6,666 nt of DNA, from NCBI GenBank assembly GCA_937891215.1, contig CALAEU010000223.1:1-6666 (forward strand). The letters run 5' to 3'. Below the pieces are notes generated by a model, which was not told the origin of the DNA, ran no database searches, and worked only from the letters and a program-made list of their open reading frames with translations. Position numbers and translations under genes: made by a program. Positions 1-6,116 of this stretch are shown one piece after another. This stretch comes from an uncultured Clostridia bacterium (GTDB lineage Bacteria > Bacillota_A > Clostridia > Oscillospirales > Acutalibacteraceae). The stretch's first letter is position 1, and each line of letters opens with the position of its first letter.

Positions 1-105
1 CATACCTGTCATACAGGTATAAAAGAATATACCTAAAAGATATAGCACAAACTCTTTTGTTTTTAAATGCTTTGTTTCTTGATTTTGCGTTGCTAAAGAA
101 CTCAT
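1..105 (-). CDS. Putative MFS/GPH-type membrane transporter, N-terminal fragment
   Basis: This is the first 35 codons of a gene that continues beyond the left edge. It starts with ATG at 105-103, which overlaps the TGA stop of the upstream phosphoesterase gene (ATGA, 4 nt), so it is very probably translated as part of the same leftward operon. An AAAGGA site lies about 11 nt upstream, inside the end of that gene. The peptide has a short polar, Lys/Gln-rich head (about 18 residues, ending LKTKEF) followed by a hydrophobic run from about residue 19 (FVLYLLGIFFYTCMTGM) that looks like the start of a first transmembrane helix. A KEF-x(3)-LLG head leading straight into TM1 is reminiscent of clostridial MFS or glycoside-cation symporter proteins, but 35 residues are too few for a firm family call. 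It is certainly a membrane-protein type start. A role in carrying the operon's substrate is inference. Confidence 0.6.
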   Translation of the reverse strand, partial: MSSLATQNQETKHLKTKEFVLYLLGIFFYTCMTGM

Positions 106-1445
106 AAATTAATATTTCCTTTCAAGTTAATAACCGCATTATTATCAGAATACCCCTTATTATTACCGATAGTATTTAAAATCATTGTAGTTAAATCTAC
201 CTCAACCCCATTTTTAGAGAACTTTGGCTCGACCTTTTTCAATTTAAAATCAAATCTTTCTAGCGCCTTTTTAACTGCCATAAACTCAGATGTACCCTCA
301 ACAAAGGGTTGATCACCTTTAAAAATCGCAGTGCCTATCTCTCCTGCAAAATCTATAAGTTTTTTCTCTTTTAAAGATTTATCAATTCTAATAAACAAAA
401 TTCTTGAAATTGTGCCAAGCTTAATTGAATTAAGTACTCTTAAACCAATTTTTTTCAATACCTTACCTACTCCATTACCGCCATCAAGAATTTTTCTGAT
501 TTTATTCTTTATTGAATAATCAAATCGCCAATCAAAAAATTCTTCGTATGAATTAAAATTATCTGGTAGAGCAAATCCTGTAACATCAATTGATTTTACA
601 TCCATTCTGCCATTTGAAGCAATCTCAATTTTTCTGTACTTAGCAGGAGTACCAACTGTTGTAGCGGTACAGATATCAACTAATTTGTTGCCAGTTTCAG
701 TAACAAATTCATTTATACTCTGAATGTGCATATGACCCGTGAGAACAAGCTCCACACCATTATCTGCAAGAAATGTTGCAATTTCACGCCAGTTTTTAAC
801 ATGGGCATCGCCGACTAAATCGAACACAGGCACAGACGGAATTATCGGGTAATGACACATAGCGATTGTGTATGCCTTGTCTGCTTTTGCTTTGTCAAGT
901 TGTTCTTTTGCCCAGTTTAAAAGTCTTTCATCTATTGTGCCTTTAGTTTCGTTTTTACTGTCACAGTTAAGTGCCAGAATTCTTACATCAGGTGCAATCT
1001 CTGCAATATAAGAAAGCGTTTCTTCATCTACTGAAAGAGCTTGTTTGTAGCCGAATTCGTAATATAAATTGTAAAGTTCTTTAAATTCTGTACCCTTCAC
1101 AGGAACAAACTCATCATTTTTATAACTTCTGCCGAATTCGTTATAATCATGACCGGCAGTAAGCACAAAAATCTTTTTACCTGATTCTTTAAGTTCGTTT
1201 AATTCTTTAATTAAACTTTTGTGACTTTCATACTCACCATCTTTTGAAAGGTCACCGGGAATTATAATAATCTCAGTTTCTTTATCTTCTTTAAGTTTTT
1301 TAAACACCGCTTTATTTATAGTGCTACTTTCTTTTAAGTAAAACGCTTCCGTTTTCATATATTCTTCGTACGCTTTACCCTCTGCACCTAAAGATTCTTC
1401 AAAATAGTGAGTATCCGTCAGCAAATAAAATTTTAAATTTCCCAT
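102..1445 (-). CDS. Calcineurin-like metallophosphoesterase with long C-terminal extension
   Basis: Predicted 447-residue cytoplasmic metal-dependent phosphoesterase; no signal peptide or membrane segment is visible. Family motifs appear in the expected order: D11-T-H13, G64-D65, A97-G98-H99-D100, H198 (MCHYP) and G237-H238-M239-H240. The third motif is normally GNHD; here the Asn metal ligand is replaced by Gly, read directly from GCC GGT CAT GAT. The catalytic domain ends near residue 290. The remaining 155 or so residues are basic, have no motif I recognise, and make the protein longer than a minimal phosphoesterase of this class. Start choice: an in-frame GTG at 1466 has no Shine-Dalgarno and would overlap the upstream gene by 17 nt. 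The ATG at 1445 has GGTGA four bases upstream, overlapping the upstream stop codon, so it is preferred. Substrate unknown; a phosphodiester or phosphomonoester is expected from the family. It is the second gene of the leftward operon. Confidence 0.9.
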   Translation of the reverse strand: MGNLKFYLLTDTHYFEESLGAEGKAYEEYMKTEAFYLKESSTINKAVFKKLKEDKETEIIIIPGDLSKDGEYESHKSLIKELNELKESGKKIFVLTAGHDYNEFGRSYKNDEFVPVKGTEFKELYNLYYEFGYKQALSVDEETLSYIAEIAPDVRILALNCDSKNETKGTIDERLLNWAKEQLDKAKADKAYTIAMCHYPIIPSVPVFDLVGDAHVKNWREIATFLADNGVELVLTGHMHIQSINEFVTETGNKLVDICTATTVGTPAKYRKIEIASNGRMDVKSIDVTGFALPDNFNSYEEFFDWRFDYSIKNKIRKILDGGNGVGKVLKKIGLRVLNSIKLGTISRILFIRIDKSLKEKKLIDFAGEIGTAIFKGDQPFVEGTSEFMAVKKALERFDFKLKKVEPKFSKNGVEVDLTTMILNTIGNNKGYSDNNAVINLKGNINL

Positions 1446-1454
1446 AAATTCACC
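1446..1454 (-). promoter_or_regulatory. Ribosome binding site fixing the phosphoesterase start, coupled to the upstream stop
   Basis: GGTGA (1450-1454, minus strand) contains the TGA stop of the DUF2804 gene and sits four bases before the ATG at 1445. This supports the ATG over the upstream in-frame GTG at 1466, which has no purine-rich site before it. It suggests translational coupling of the two genes. Confidence 0.6.
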
Positions 1455-2583
1455 ATTTATTTTCACAGTATTCGCAGAATGCGTACATATCTTTTATCTC
1501 AATCTTTTTACCATCATCAAGAGTAACTGTACCATTCCATATACCGTGAAGTTGGTGTGTGTGCATTCTTAAAAGGTTAAGCACATTTGTATCAGAATGA
1601 TTATCAAAGAATGGTTTCATTGTCATATCAAATCTGCCATCTTCTGAAACAAATTTCCACTCATTCATAAAACCGTTGGTTTTAGGGAATTTCTCAACAT
1701 CGACTGCTCCGAATTTATGGAGTTTTCCGTCATAGAAAATTGCAGTTTCAGTAGCGTAACTTTCGTCACCTATACCCCAGGTAATTTCAAAGCCTACTGT
1801 ATGCTCAGTACCATCTTCATCTTTAATTTTCTGTGCACCGTTACCCCAGTACCATACTAACTGGTAAGGTGTATTTACTCTACCCCAGTCAAGAGCGCAG
1901 AAGGTGTCTTCTTTTGAAAATTCAACAACCTTGTCGCCAAATTTAAATGTACCAGAGCAAGGCATACAATTCTGTTTTGTTGTCATAAAAAAGCCTGTCT
2001 TCATATTTTTAAAAGGAAGAACTGTTGTTATGTTTTCAAGTCCTTCAGGAATATCCATATGGAAGTCACAAATAACGTCTTCATCTTTCACTTTACCTTT
2101 AAAATAAAGTGTTCTACTTGTTTCTTTTGTATCAAATTCAAATTCTGCTTTGCCTAAAAAACTTTCAACCGTGTATTTAAGATTATTAGGCACATCACCT
2201 TTTGGTGGCATTTTGTATTTTTCTCTGCCTCCTACATAAAGTACAGTTGCATCACAAACTGTGTTTGTATCGTGTTTTCTGTCGTGTTGTTTGTTATGTA
2301 AATCTATAAGTTTAGCACTTATAAATCCACCAAATGAAATATTTGCAAAGTTTAACTGAACTGCATATTTACCATTAGAAATCTGATAGAAGTCCCATTC
2401 CTTACTACGCATTTTCGGAACAACCTGACTTCTGTCATACTGGAATACCATGTGTCTTGCCCAACCAGGTGCCACTAAATCACCGTTTTCATCAAGTAAC
2501 TTTGTAGGCTCTGTGTATTCTTTTTGCACACTCTTAACCTCACCATTTAACCAGGTAGGATATGTTCTCTTATCTACTGCCAT
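1450..2583 (-). CDS. DUF2804 family protein, function unknown
   Basis: Predicted 377-residue soluble protein with no signal peptide, assigned to DUF2804 by its recognisable landmarks: LDWGR at residues 231-235 followed by a Trp-rich WYWGNG at 244-249, GFEITWG at 264-270, and a C-terminal HGIWNGTVTLDDGKKIEI stretch at 346-363 that ends the family's fold. Length is in the usual range for the family. The sequence is rich in alternating hydrophobic beta-strand patterns, consistent with a mostly beta protein. The biochemical function of DUF2804 is not known to me. Start: the frame is open to a TTG at 2589, but that lies only 2 nt after AGGAGG; the ATG at 2583 has the ideal 8-nt spacing and is used here. 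It is the first gene of the leftward operon, 4 nt before the phosphoesterase gene, so the two are probably co-expressed and functionally linked (inference). Confidence 0.88.
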   Translation of the reverse strand: MAVDKRTYPTWLNGEVKSVQKEYTEPTKLLDENGDLVAPGWARHMVFQYDRSQVVPKMRSKEWDFYQISNGKYAVQLNFANISFGGFISAKLIDLHNKQHDRKHDTNTVCDATVLYVGGREKYKMPPKGDVPNNLKYTVESFLGKAEFEFDTKETSRTLYFKGKVKDEDVICDFHMDIPEGLENITTVLPFKNMKTGFFMTTKQNCMPCSGTFKFGDKVVEFSKEDTFCALDWGRVNTPYQLVWYWGNGAQKIKDEDGTEHTVGFEITWGIGDESYATETAIFYDGKLHKFGAVDVEKFPKTNGFMNEWKFVSEDGRFDMTMKPFFDNHSDTNVLNLLRMHTHQLHGIWNGTVTLDDGKKIEIKDMYAFCEYCENKW

Positions 2584-2591
2584 TGTCAAAA

Positions 2592-2597
2592 CCTCCT
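2592..2597 (-). promoter_or_regulatory. Strong ribosome binding site of the DUF2804 gene
   Basis: A perfect AGGAGG on the minus strand lies 8 nt before the ATG at 2583 and only 2 nt before the alternative TTG at 2589. It decides the start codon. Confidence 0.85.
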
Positions 2598-2620
2598 AAA
2601 AAAAGTTTATACTTATAACA

Positions 2621-2649
2621 AATATAACACATTATATACAAATAAGCAA
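2621..2649 (-). promoter_or_regulatory. Putative leftward sigma-A promoter of the DUF2804/phosphoesterase operon
   Basis: On the minus strand TTGCTT (2644-2649) and TATATT (2621-2626) are separated by exactly 17 nt. The -35 matches consensus at 3 of 6 positions and the -10 at 5 of 6. Transcription would start near 2614, leaving a leader of about 30 nt that contains the AGGAGG site. A better-matching hexamer TATAAT (2631-2636, minus) exists 5 nt upstream but has no fitting -35. The region is very AT-rich, so the exact elements are uncertain, although a promoter must lie here because the genes diverge. Confidence 0.5.
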
Positions 2650-2661
2650 CATTTATTTGAA

Positions 2662-2690
2662 TTGACAATAAAACCTAAACAATATATAAT
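2662..2690 (+). promoter_or_regulatory. Consensus rightward sigma-A promoter
   Basis: A perfect TTGACA (2662-2667) and a perfect TATAAT (2685-2690) are separated by the optimal 17 nt. Transcription would begin near 2697, giving a leader of about 24 nt before the ATG at 2721, with GAAAGGG (2707-2713) as ribosome binding site 7 nt upstream of it. Such a full-consensus promoter would be strong unless repressed, and the dyad at 2677-2705 overlaps its -10 and start site. Confidence 0.88.
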
Positions 2691-2705
2691 ATCTATATAT
2701 TGTTT
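2677..2705. promoter_or_regulatory. Perfect 12-bp dyad, candidate operator over the rightward promoter
   Basis: AAACAATATATA (2677-2688) and TATATATTGTTT (2694-2705) are exact reverse complements separated by 5 nt (ATATC). The dyad covers the -10 hexamer and the expected transcription start of the rightward promoter, a typical place for a repressor site. Because transcription should start within it, it cannot form a complete hairpin in the main mRNA, which favours a DNA-level operator. No regulator gene adjoins the two operons in this window. The AT-rich centre could be partly chance, but the outer AAAC/GTTT pairs extend the match beyond the simple TA run. Confidence 0.5.
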
Positions 2706-2720
2706 TGAAAGGGTTTTATT

Positions 2721-3674
2721 ATGTCTTTAGAAATTTTTATTACAAAATACAAAGCACAATTACAGGCACTTTTGCCAAGTAGTGAGGTTGAATATGAGTT
2801 ATCAACTGAAACTCCAATAAAATTCACCGATCCAGAAAACGTTAAACTCTCTTTTGCTTGTATTGCGGACACACACTTTTCCAAGAAAGAATATCTTGCA
2901 CACAATGTAGAGAACTGTTTTAAAGATATTTTTAATTCAGGCGTAAAATTTGACGCTTTACTTATGGCAGGAGATATTGCTGAACTTGGTAAAAAGGGCG
3001 AATACAAAAGATTTTTCCAAGTTTTTGATACATACAAAGATAAATTAAAACTCTTTATTACTATGGGTAACCACGATGTTCGTTTACAATATGGTCGTAA
3101 TCAGAAGATTATTATGAATAAAGTAAACGAATATCTCAATATTGACACAAACAAAAAAAGCTACTATTCTTACGATTTGAACGGTTACACTTTTATTGTT
3201 ATAGGTACTGAAAAAAGAGTTCTTGAAAAAGCATACATAAGCAAAGAACAAATTGAATTTTTAAGAAAAGAATTAGAAAGAGCTACTAAAGACGGTAAAC
3301 CCGCTTTTGTTATGTGCCATCAGGCATTCGCTTTTACACACGGGCTTCCTGAGGTTTGGAAAACTGGTGATATGGGTGAACAATCAGATGATGTAAGAGC
3401 CGTTATGGAAGAATTTAAAAATGTTTTCTTTATAAACGGACATCTTCATGGTGGTGTATTTGAAAAAACTTTTGAAGTTTTAAACGAAGAAAATGGTGTT
3501 TATTCTTTGAGTGTTCCTGGCTACAGAAAACCTAATAACTTCGGTATTACTGATTTAGGTGTAGGTTACATCGGCGAAGTTTATGACGATAAAATTATTT
3601 TTAAGGCAAGAAATTTTGTTGAGGGAAAAAATATCGACAGTAAATTTGCCGAATACACAATTAACTTAAAGTAA
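2721..3674 (+). CDS. Calcineurin-like metallophosphoesterase (compact, canonical motifs)
   Basis: Predicted 317-residue cytoplasmic metal-dependent phosphoesterase. All family metal-site motifs are present and canonical: D50-T-H52, G84-D85, G116-N117-H118-D119, H200 (MCHQ) and G240-H241-L242-H243. The spacing resembles class III cyclic-nucleotide phosphodiesterase/Icc-like enzymes, but the family hydrolyses many phosphoesters and the substrate cannot be assigned. About 40 residues precede the first motif, without a signal peptide or membrane segment; they may form an extra strand-rich cap or N-terminal element. The ATG at 2721 has GAAAGGG 7 nt upstream and lies just downstream of a consensus promoter, so the start is secure. 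It is the first gene of the rightward operon, with the next gene 12 nt on. It shares the motif order, but little overall sequence, with the phosphoesterase on the other side of the divergent promoter. Confidence 0.92.
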   Translation: MSLEIFITKYKAQLQALLPSSEVEYELSTETPIKFTDPENVKLSFACIADTHFSKKEYLAHNVENCFKDIFNSGVKFDALLMAGDIAELGKKGEYKRFFQVFDTYKDKLKLFITMGNHDVRLQYGRNQKIIMNKVNEYLNIDTNKKSYYSYDLNGYTFIVIGTEKRVLEKAYISKEQIEFLRKELERATKDGKPAFVMCHQAFAFTHGLPEVWKTGDMGEQSDDVRAVMEEFKNVFFINGHLHGGVFEKTFEVLNEENGVYSLSVPGYRKPNNFGITDLGVGYIGEVYDDKIIFKARNFVEGKNIDSKFAEYTINLK

Positions 3675-3686
3675 TCTGGTGGCAAA

Positions 3687-4511
3687 ATGAAAACGGCAGT
3701 AAATGTAGAAAAAGATTTTTTTGATATTCCTTTAAATGAGCAGATGATGTCTGTTAAAAATGCTGGTTTTGATGGCGTATTTTTTGACTGGAGCGACAGT
3801 GAAGAATTTACCGATAATGTAAATTTTGCAAGAGAAATCGGTTTAGAAATAGCTTCAATTCACGCTCCGTTTGATAATGTGTGTGATATGTGGACTGAAG
3901 AAAAACCACCGATTTTTCATAAACTTATAAAATGCATCAACACTTGTGGTAAACTCGATATTAAAACTCTCGTTTGTCATGTTTATATAGGTTTTGATAC
4001 ACTCGCAAAGGTTACCGATACCGGTATTAAAAACTTTGCTCTTTTAATTGATGAAGCAGAAAAATATGACTTGAATTTAGCATTTGAAAACACCGAGGGT
4101 GTTGAGTGTCTTTACGGTATAAAGAAGTATTTATCTGAGAGAAAGAACTGTGGTTTCTGTATTGATACAGGTCACGAACTCTGCTACAACGCAGGTTACG
4201 ATTTATTAAAAGATTTTGGCGACAAACTCTTTTTCTTGCATATAAATGACAATATGGGTGTTACAGGTAACAGAATTTTCTGGACAGACGATGCTCACAT
4301 TATGCCGTTAAAACGAGGTAAAGTTAATTGGCAAAGATTCTTTGATAATTTAAAAAGACTTAACTGGGATAAATGGATTAGTCTTGAACTCTGTATAAAA
4401 AACAAACCAGATAAACACACCCACGATGATTTGATTGGTGTTACACCTGATGATTTTTTCAAAATGGCTTTTGATACTGCAAAAAGAATTGAAGGTAATA
4501 TAAATGACTGA
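3687..4511 (+). CDS. Sugar phosphate isomerase/epimerase-like TIM-barrel protein
   Basis: Predicted 274-residue cytoplasmic protein of the xylose isomerase-like/AP endonuclease 2 superfamily (PF01261 type). Candidate metal and active-site residues fall in the expected order on successive barrel strands: H59 (SIHAPF), H98 (LVCHVY), E134 (AFENTEG), D160 and H163 (CIDTGH), H185 (LHINDN), D202 and H204 (DDAHIMP), then G211 (RGKVNW) and E234 (SLEL). The E/D/H/E metal set appears intact, so an active isomerase, epimerase or related metal enzyme is expected; the actual sugar is unknown. The length is standard for the family. The ATG at 3687 follows GGTGG by 4 nt and lies 12 nt after the preceding stop. 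The gene overlaps the next by 8 nt, so the three rightward genes form one operon. A DNA-repair endonuclease IV role is less likely given the sugar-enzyme neighbour. Confidence 0.88.
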   Translation: MKTAVNVEKDFFDIPLNEQMMSVKNAGFDGVFFDWSDSEEFTDNVNFAREIGLEIASIHAPFDNVCDMWTEEKPPIFHKLIKCINTCGKLDIKTLVCHVYIGFDTLAKVTDTGIKNFALLIDEAEKYDLNLAFENTEGVECLYGIKKYLSERKNCGFCIDTGHELCYNAGYDLLKDFGDKLFFLHINDNMGVTGNRIFWTDDAHIMPLKRGKVNWQRFFDNLKRLNWDKWISLELCIKNKPDKHTHDDLIGVTPDDFFKMAFDTAKRIEGNIND

Positions 4512-5106
4512 TTATGAAAAAATGCAATCGGGCGAAATTTACGACCCGAATAATGAAGATATTTTTAAAGAACAGATTAAATGCCTTGACAGGCTTTATG
4601 ATTTTAATGCTACAAGGCCTACCGAACTTGAAAAGCGTTCTGAAATGTTAAAAGAAATGTTTGCTGAAGTTGGTAAAGACTGTTACATTGAACCTCCGCT
4701 TCATTCTAATTGGGGTGGCAGACATGTTCATTTAGGTGATAATGTTTACTTTAACTTTAATGCAACCCTTGTTGATGATACTCACATTTACATTGGTGAC
4801 TACACAATGTTAGGGCCGAATGTAGTAATTGCAACTGCGGGTCACCCTATTTTACCTGAATTAAGAGAAAAGGCTTTGCAATACAACTTATCTGTTCACA
4901 TTGGTAAAAACTGCTGGCTTGGTGCTGGAGTTATAGTTCTCCCTGGTGTTACCATTGGTGACAATACCGTAATAGGTGCTGGTAGCGTTGTTACAAAAGA
5001 TATTCCAGCAAATGTTGTTGCAGTTGGTAATCCTTGCAAAGTTTTAAGAGAAATAAGTGAACACGATAAAGAATTTTATTATAAACACAGAAGAATAAAT
5101 TTATAA
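4504..5106 (+). CDS. Maltose/galactoside O-acetyltransferase-like hexapeptide enzyme
   Basis: Predicted 200-residue acetyl-CoA-dependent sugar O-acetyltransferase of the Maa/LacA/NodL group, expected to be a cytoplasmic trimer. An N-terminal maltose-acetyltransferase (Mac) type segment spans about residues 4-55 (YEKMQSGEIYDPN onward). It is followed by a left-handed beta-helix with hexapeptide repeats (about 75-175: VHLGDN, IYIGDY, VHIGKN, VTIGDN, TVIGAG). The catalytic His is H114 in TAGHP, W138 is the CoA-site Trp of NCWLGAG, and VGNPCKVLREI (174-184) is the usual C-terminal CoA-binding turn. The length is close to family norms. The ATG at 4504 lies inside the end of the previous gene, with GAAGGT (4491-4496) 7 nt upstream. 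The gene is last in the operon, directly before a strong terminator. In this family acetylation often tags non-metabolised sugars; the acceptor here is not determinable. Confidence 0.93.
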   Translation: MTDYEKMQSGEIYDPNNEDIFKEQIKCLDRLYDFNATRPTELEKRSEMLKEMFAEVGKDCYIEPPLHSNWGGRHVHLGDNVYFNFNATLVDDTHIYIGDYTMLGPNVVIATAGHPILPELREKALQYNLSVHIGKNCWLGAGVIVLPGVTIGDNTVIGAGSVVTKDIPANVVAVGNPCKVLREISEHDKEFYYKHRRINL

Positions 5107-5147
5107 AAGAACAAGGTGATTCATTTTGTGAATCACCTTGTTCTTTT
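5105..5147. terminator. Bidirectional intrinsic terminator between convergent genes
   Basis: A perfect 19-bp inverted repeat (5105-5123 and 5129-5147) with a 5-nt loop (TTTTG) begins within the TAA stop of the acetyltransferase gene. The stem's outer end is A-rich on the left and T-rich on the right, and further T-rich sequence follows to 5159, so on the plus strand it works as a rho-independent terminator. The same symmetry lets it serve the converging helix-turn-helix gene, whose stop is at 5158, on the minus strand. Confidence 0.9.
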
Positions 5148-5157
5148 ACATTTTATT

Positions 5158-6066
5158 TTAAACTTTCATTTTGTTATAAATCCAGGTCATAATCCCAATT
5201 AATACAATCGAACCTATTGAAACATCCATAACAGTAAGTTGCAGATACAACACAAATTCTTCAACCTTATCGTAACCATTGTATATATAACTATTATTAG
5301 CTTCAATTAATGCAAAAATAATTGCACCGATAAATCCGGTAATAATTAACACTTTTGAAATTATTGACAACTTTTTCTTTAACTTTTCATTTTCTTTTGA
5401 AACACTATATAAATTGTTGGTTTTCAGTAATCGTAAGTGATATTTGTATACAATCACAATTGATATTAAAAGTGCAAAAGGTATGTAAGAATCTCCCCTT
5501 GCTAAAATAGCTAATCTCTCATTCATATATAACAAAACACTTGCAATTGTATTTGTGTAAGCAAAGAATTGCGAGAAACAGAGCAAATTTATATTAGTAC
5601 GGGTTATTTCTTTTTTCTCTTTCTTTGTAATATTAAATAAAGTTTTATTTAAAACAAAGCAAAGTAAAGATATTATAATGCAGCCTACAATTCCATACAT
5701 AAAACCTGGAAATCCTGTAACTGTAACTAAAAGACAACACATAAATAAAACTATAAAAGAGAATACACTTACTGTATTTGAAACAATTGAAATTGTTTTA
5801 CTTGTTTCTAAAAATTTATCTTTCTTATTTTCTTCATATATTGCTTTTTCTTTTATGAATCGCTCACCCTGCAGAAGTTCATCCGTTGTAATGCTATAAA
5901 ACTTTGCAATTTCTGTAAGGATTGTAATTTCAGGGTAACCTTCGTCACGCTCCCATTTGCTTATTGTTTTATTTGATACATTAAGGCTGTCTGCAACTTC
6001 CTGTTGCGTTAAACCTCTTTCTTTTCTTAAATCCGTAAGAAAAGTTCCCATTGATTTTTTATCCAT
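5158..6066 (-). CDS. XRE-family HTH protein with a multi-spanning membrane domain
   Basis: Predicted 302-residue membrane-anchored DNA-binding protein. Residues 6-66 form a Cro/C1-type helix-turn-helix: LRKERGLTQQEVADSLN as scaffold and helix 2, NVSNKTISKWERDEGYP as turn and recognition helix, and TTDELLQGE closing the domain. A charged linker (about 70-90) leads to roughly six hydrophobic segments near 94-118, 121-144, 159-182, 192-208, 235-255 and 270-297, with a Lys/Glu-rich loop at about 222-233. This architecture is common in Firmicutes and suggests a one-component regulator responding to a membrane or envelope signal; its targets are unknown and may include its own promoter. The ATG at 6066 has an AGGGG site 7 nt upstream. 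The gene stands alone, between the convergent terminator and the tuf terminator. It is not in the phosphoesterase operons, so control of them is only a possibility. Confidence 0.9.
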   Translation of the reverse strand: MDKKSMGTFLTDLRKERGLTQQEVADSLNVSNKTISKWERDEGYPEITILTEIAKFYSITTDELLQGERFIKEKAIYEENKKDKFLETSKTISIVSNTVSVFSFIVLFMCCLLVTVTGFPGFMYGIVGCIIISLLCFVLNKTLFNITKKEKKEITRTNINLLCFSQFFAYTNTIASVLLYMNERLAILARGDSYIPFALLISIVIVYKYHLRLLKTNNLYSVSKENEKLKKKLSIISKVLIITGFIGAIIFALIEANNSYIYNGYDKVEEFVLYLQLTVMDVSIGSIVLIGIMTWIYNKMKV

Positions 6067-6090
6067 ATTAAAACCCCTTTTACTATAACA

Positions 6091-6096
6091 ATTATA
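6091..6096 (-). promoter_or_regulatory. Putative -10 element of the HTH gene promoter
   Basis: TATAAT on the minus strand lies about 25 nt before the ATG at 6066, giving a predicted start near 6084 and a leader of about 18 nt that includes the AGGGG ribosome site (6074-6078). No good -35 is found at 16-18 nt (17-nt position reads CAAAGC), so the promoter would be weak or activator-dependent. Confidence 0.45.
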
Positions 6097-6113
6097 AAAC
6101 CCCGCGGTGTTTT
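6096..6113. promoter_or_regulatory. GC-rich dyad in the HTH gene promoter, candidate operator
   Basis: An 18-bp dyad, AAAACCCCG facing CGGTGTTTT, is symmetrical at eight of nine pairs and centred on CCGCGG (6102-6107). It stands out in a very AT-rich intergenic region and fills the spacer just upstream of the putative TATAAT. The position suits autoregulation by the XRE protein encoded directly downstream. Binding is inferred, not shown. Confidence 0.4.
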
Positions 6114-6116
6114 GCT

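Noticed and set aside
2..20. 8-bp inverted repeat ATACCTGT / ACAGGTAT with 3-nt loop
   Set aside because: It lies within the first transmembrane coding stretch of the putative transporter, lacks a T-tract, and is short enough to be chance; not called as a terminator or operator.
331..519. Plus-strand 62-codon open frame inside the larger phosphoesterase
   Set aside because: It is antisense to a real gene, has no ribosome site or family motif, and is expected by chance in AT-rich coding DNA. The same applies to frames at 1904-2107 and 5678-5899.
1446..1466. GTG start at 1466 and TTG start at 2589 giving longer N-termini for the phosphoesterase and DUF2804 proteins
   Set aside because: Neither has a properly spaced ribosome site, while internal ATGs at 1445 and 2583 do.
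2622..2637. Short ATATAA/TTATAT dyad in the leftward promoter
   Set aside because: Six-bp arms made only of A and T are expected by chance in this AT-rich spacer, and it does not resemble the 12-bp dyad on the rightward promoter.
2693..3037. Minus-strand 114-codon open frame opposite the start of the second phosphoesterase
   Set aside because: It is antisense to a gene with complete metallophosphoesterase motifs and would run across its promoter and ribosome site; composition reflects the opposite strand.
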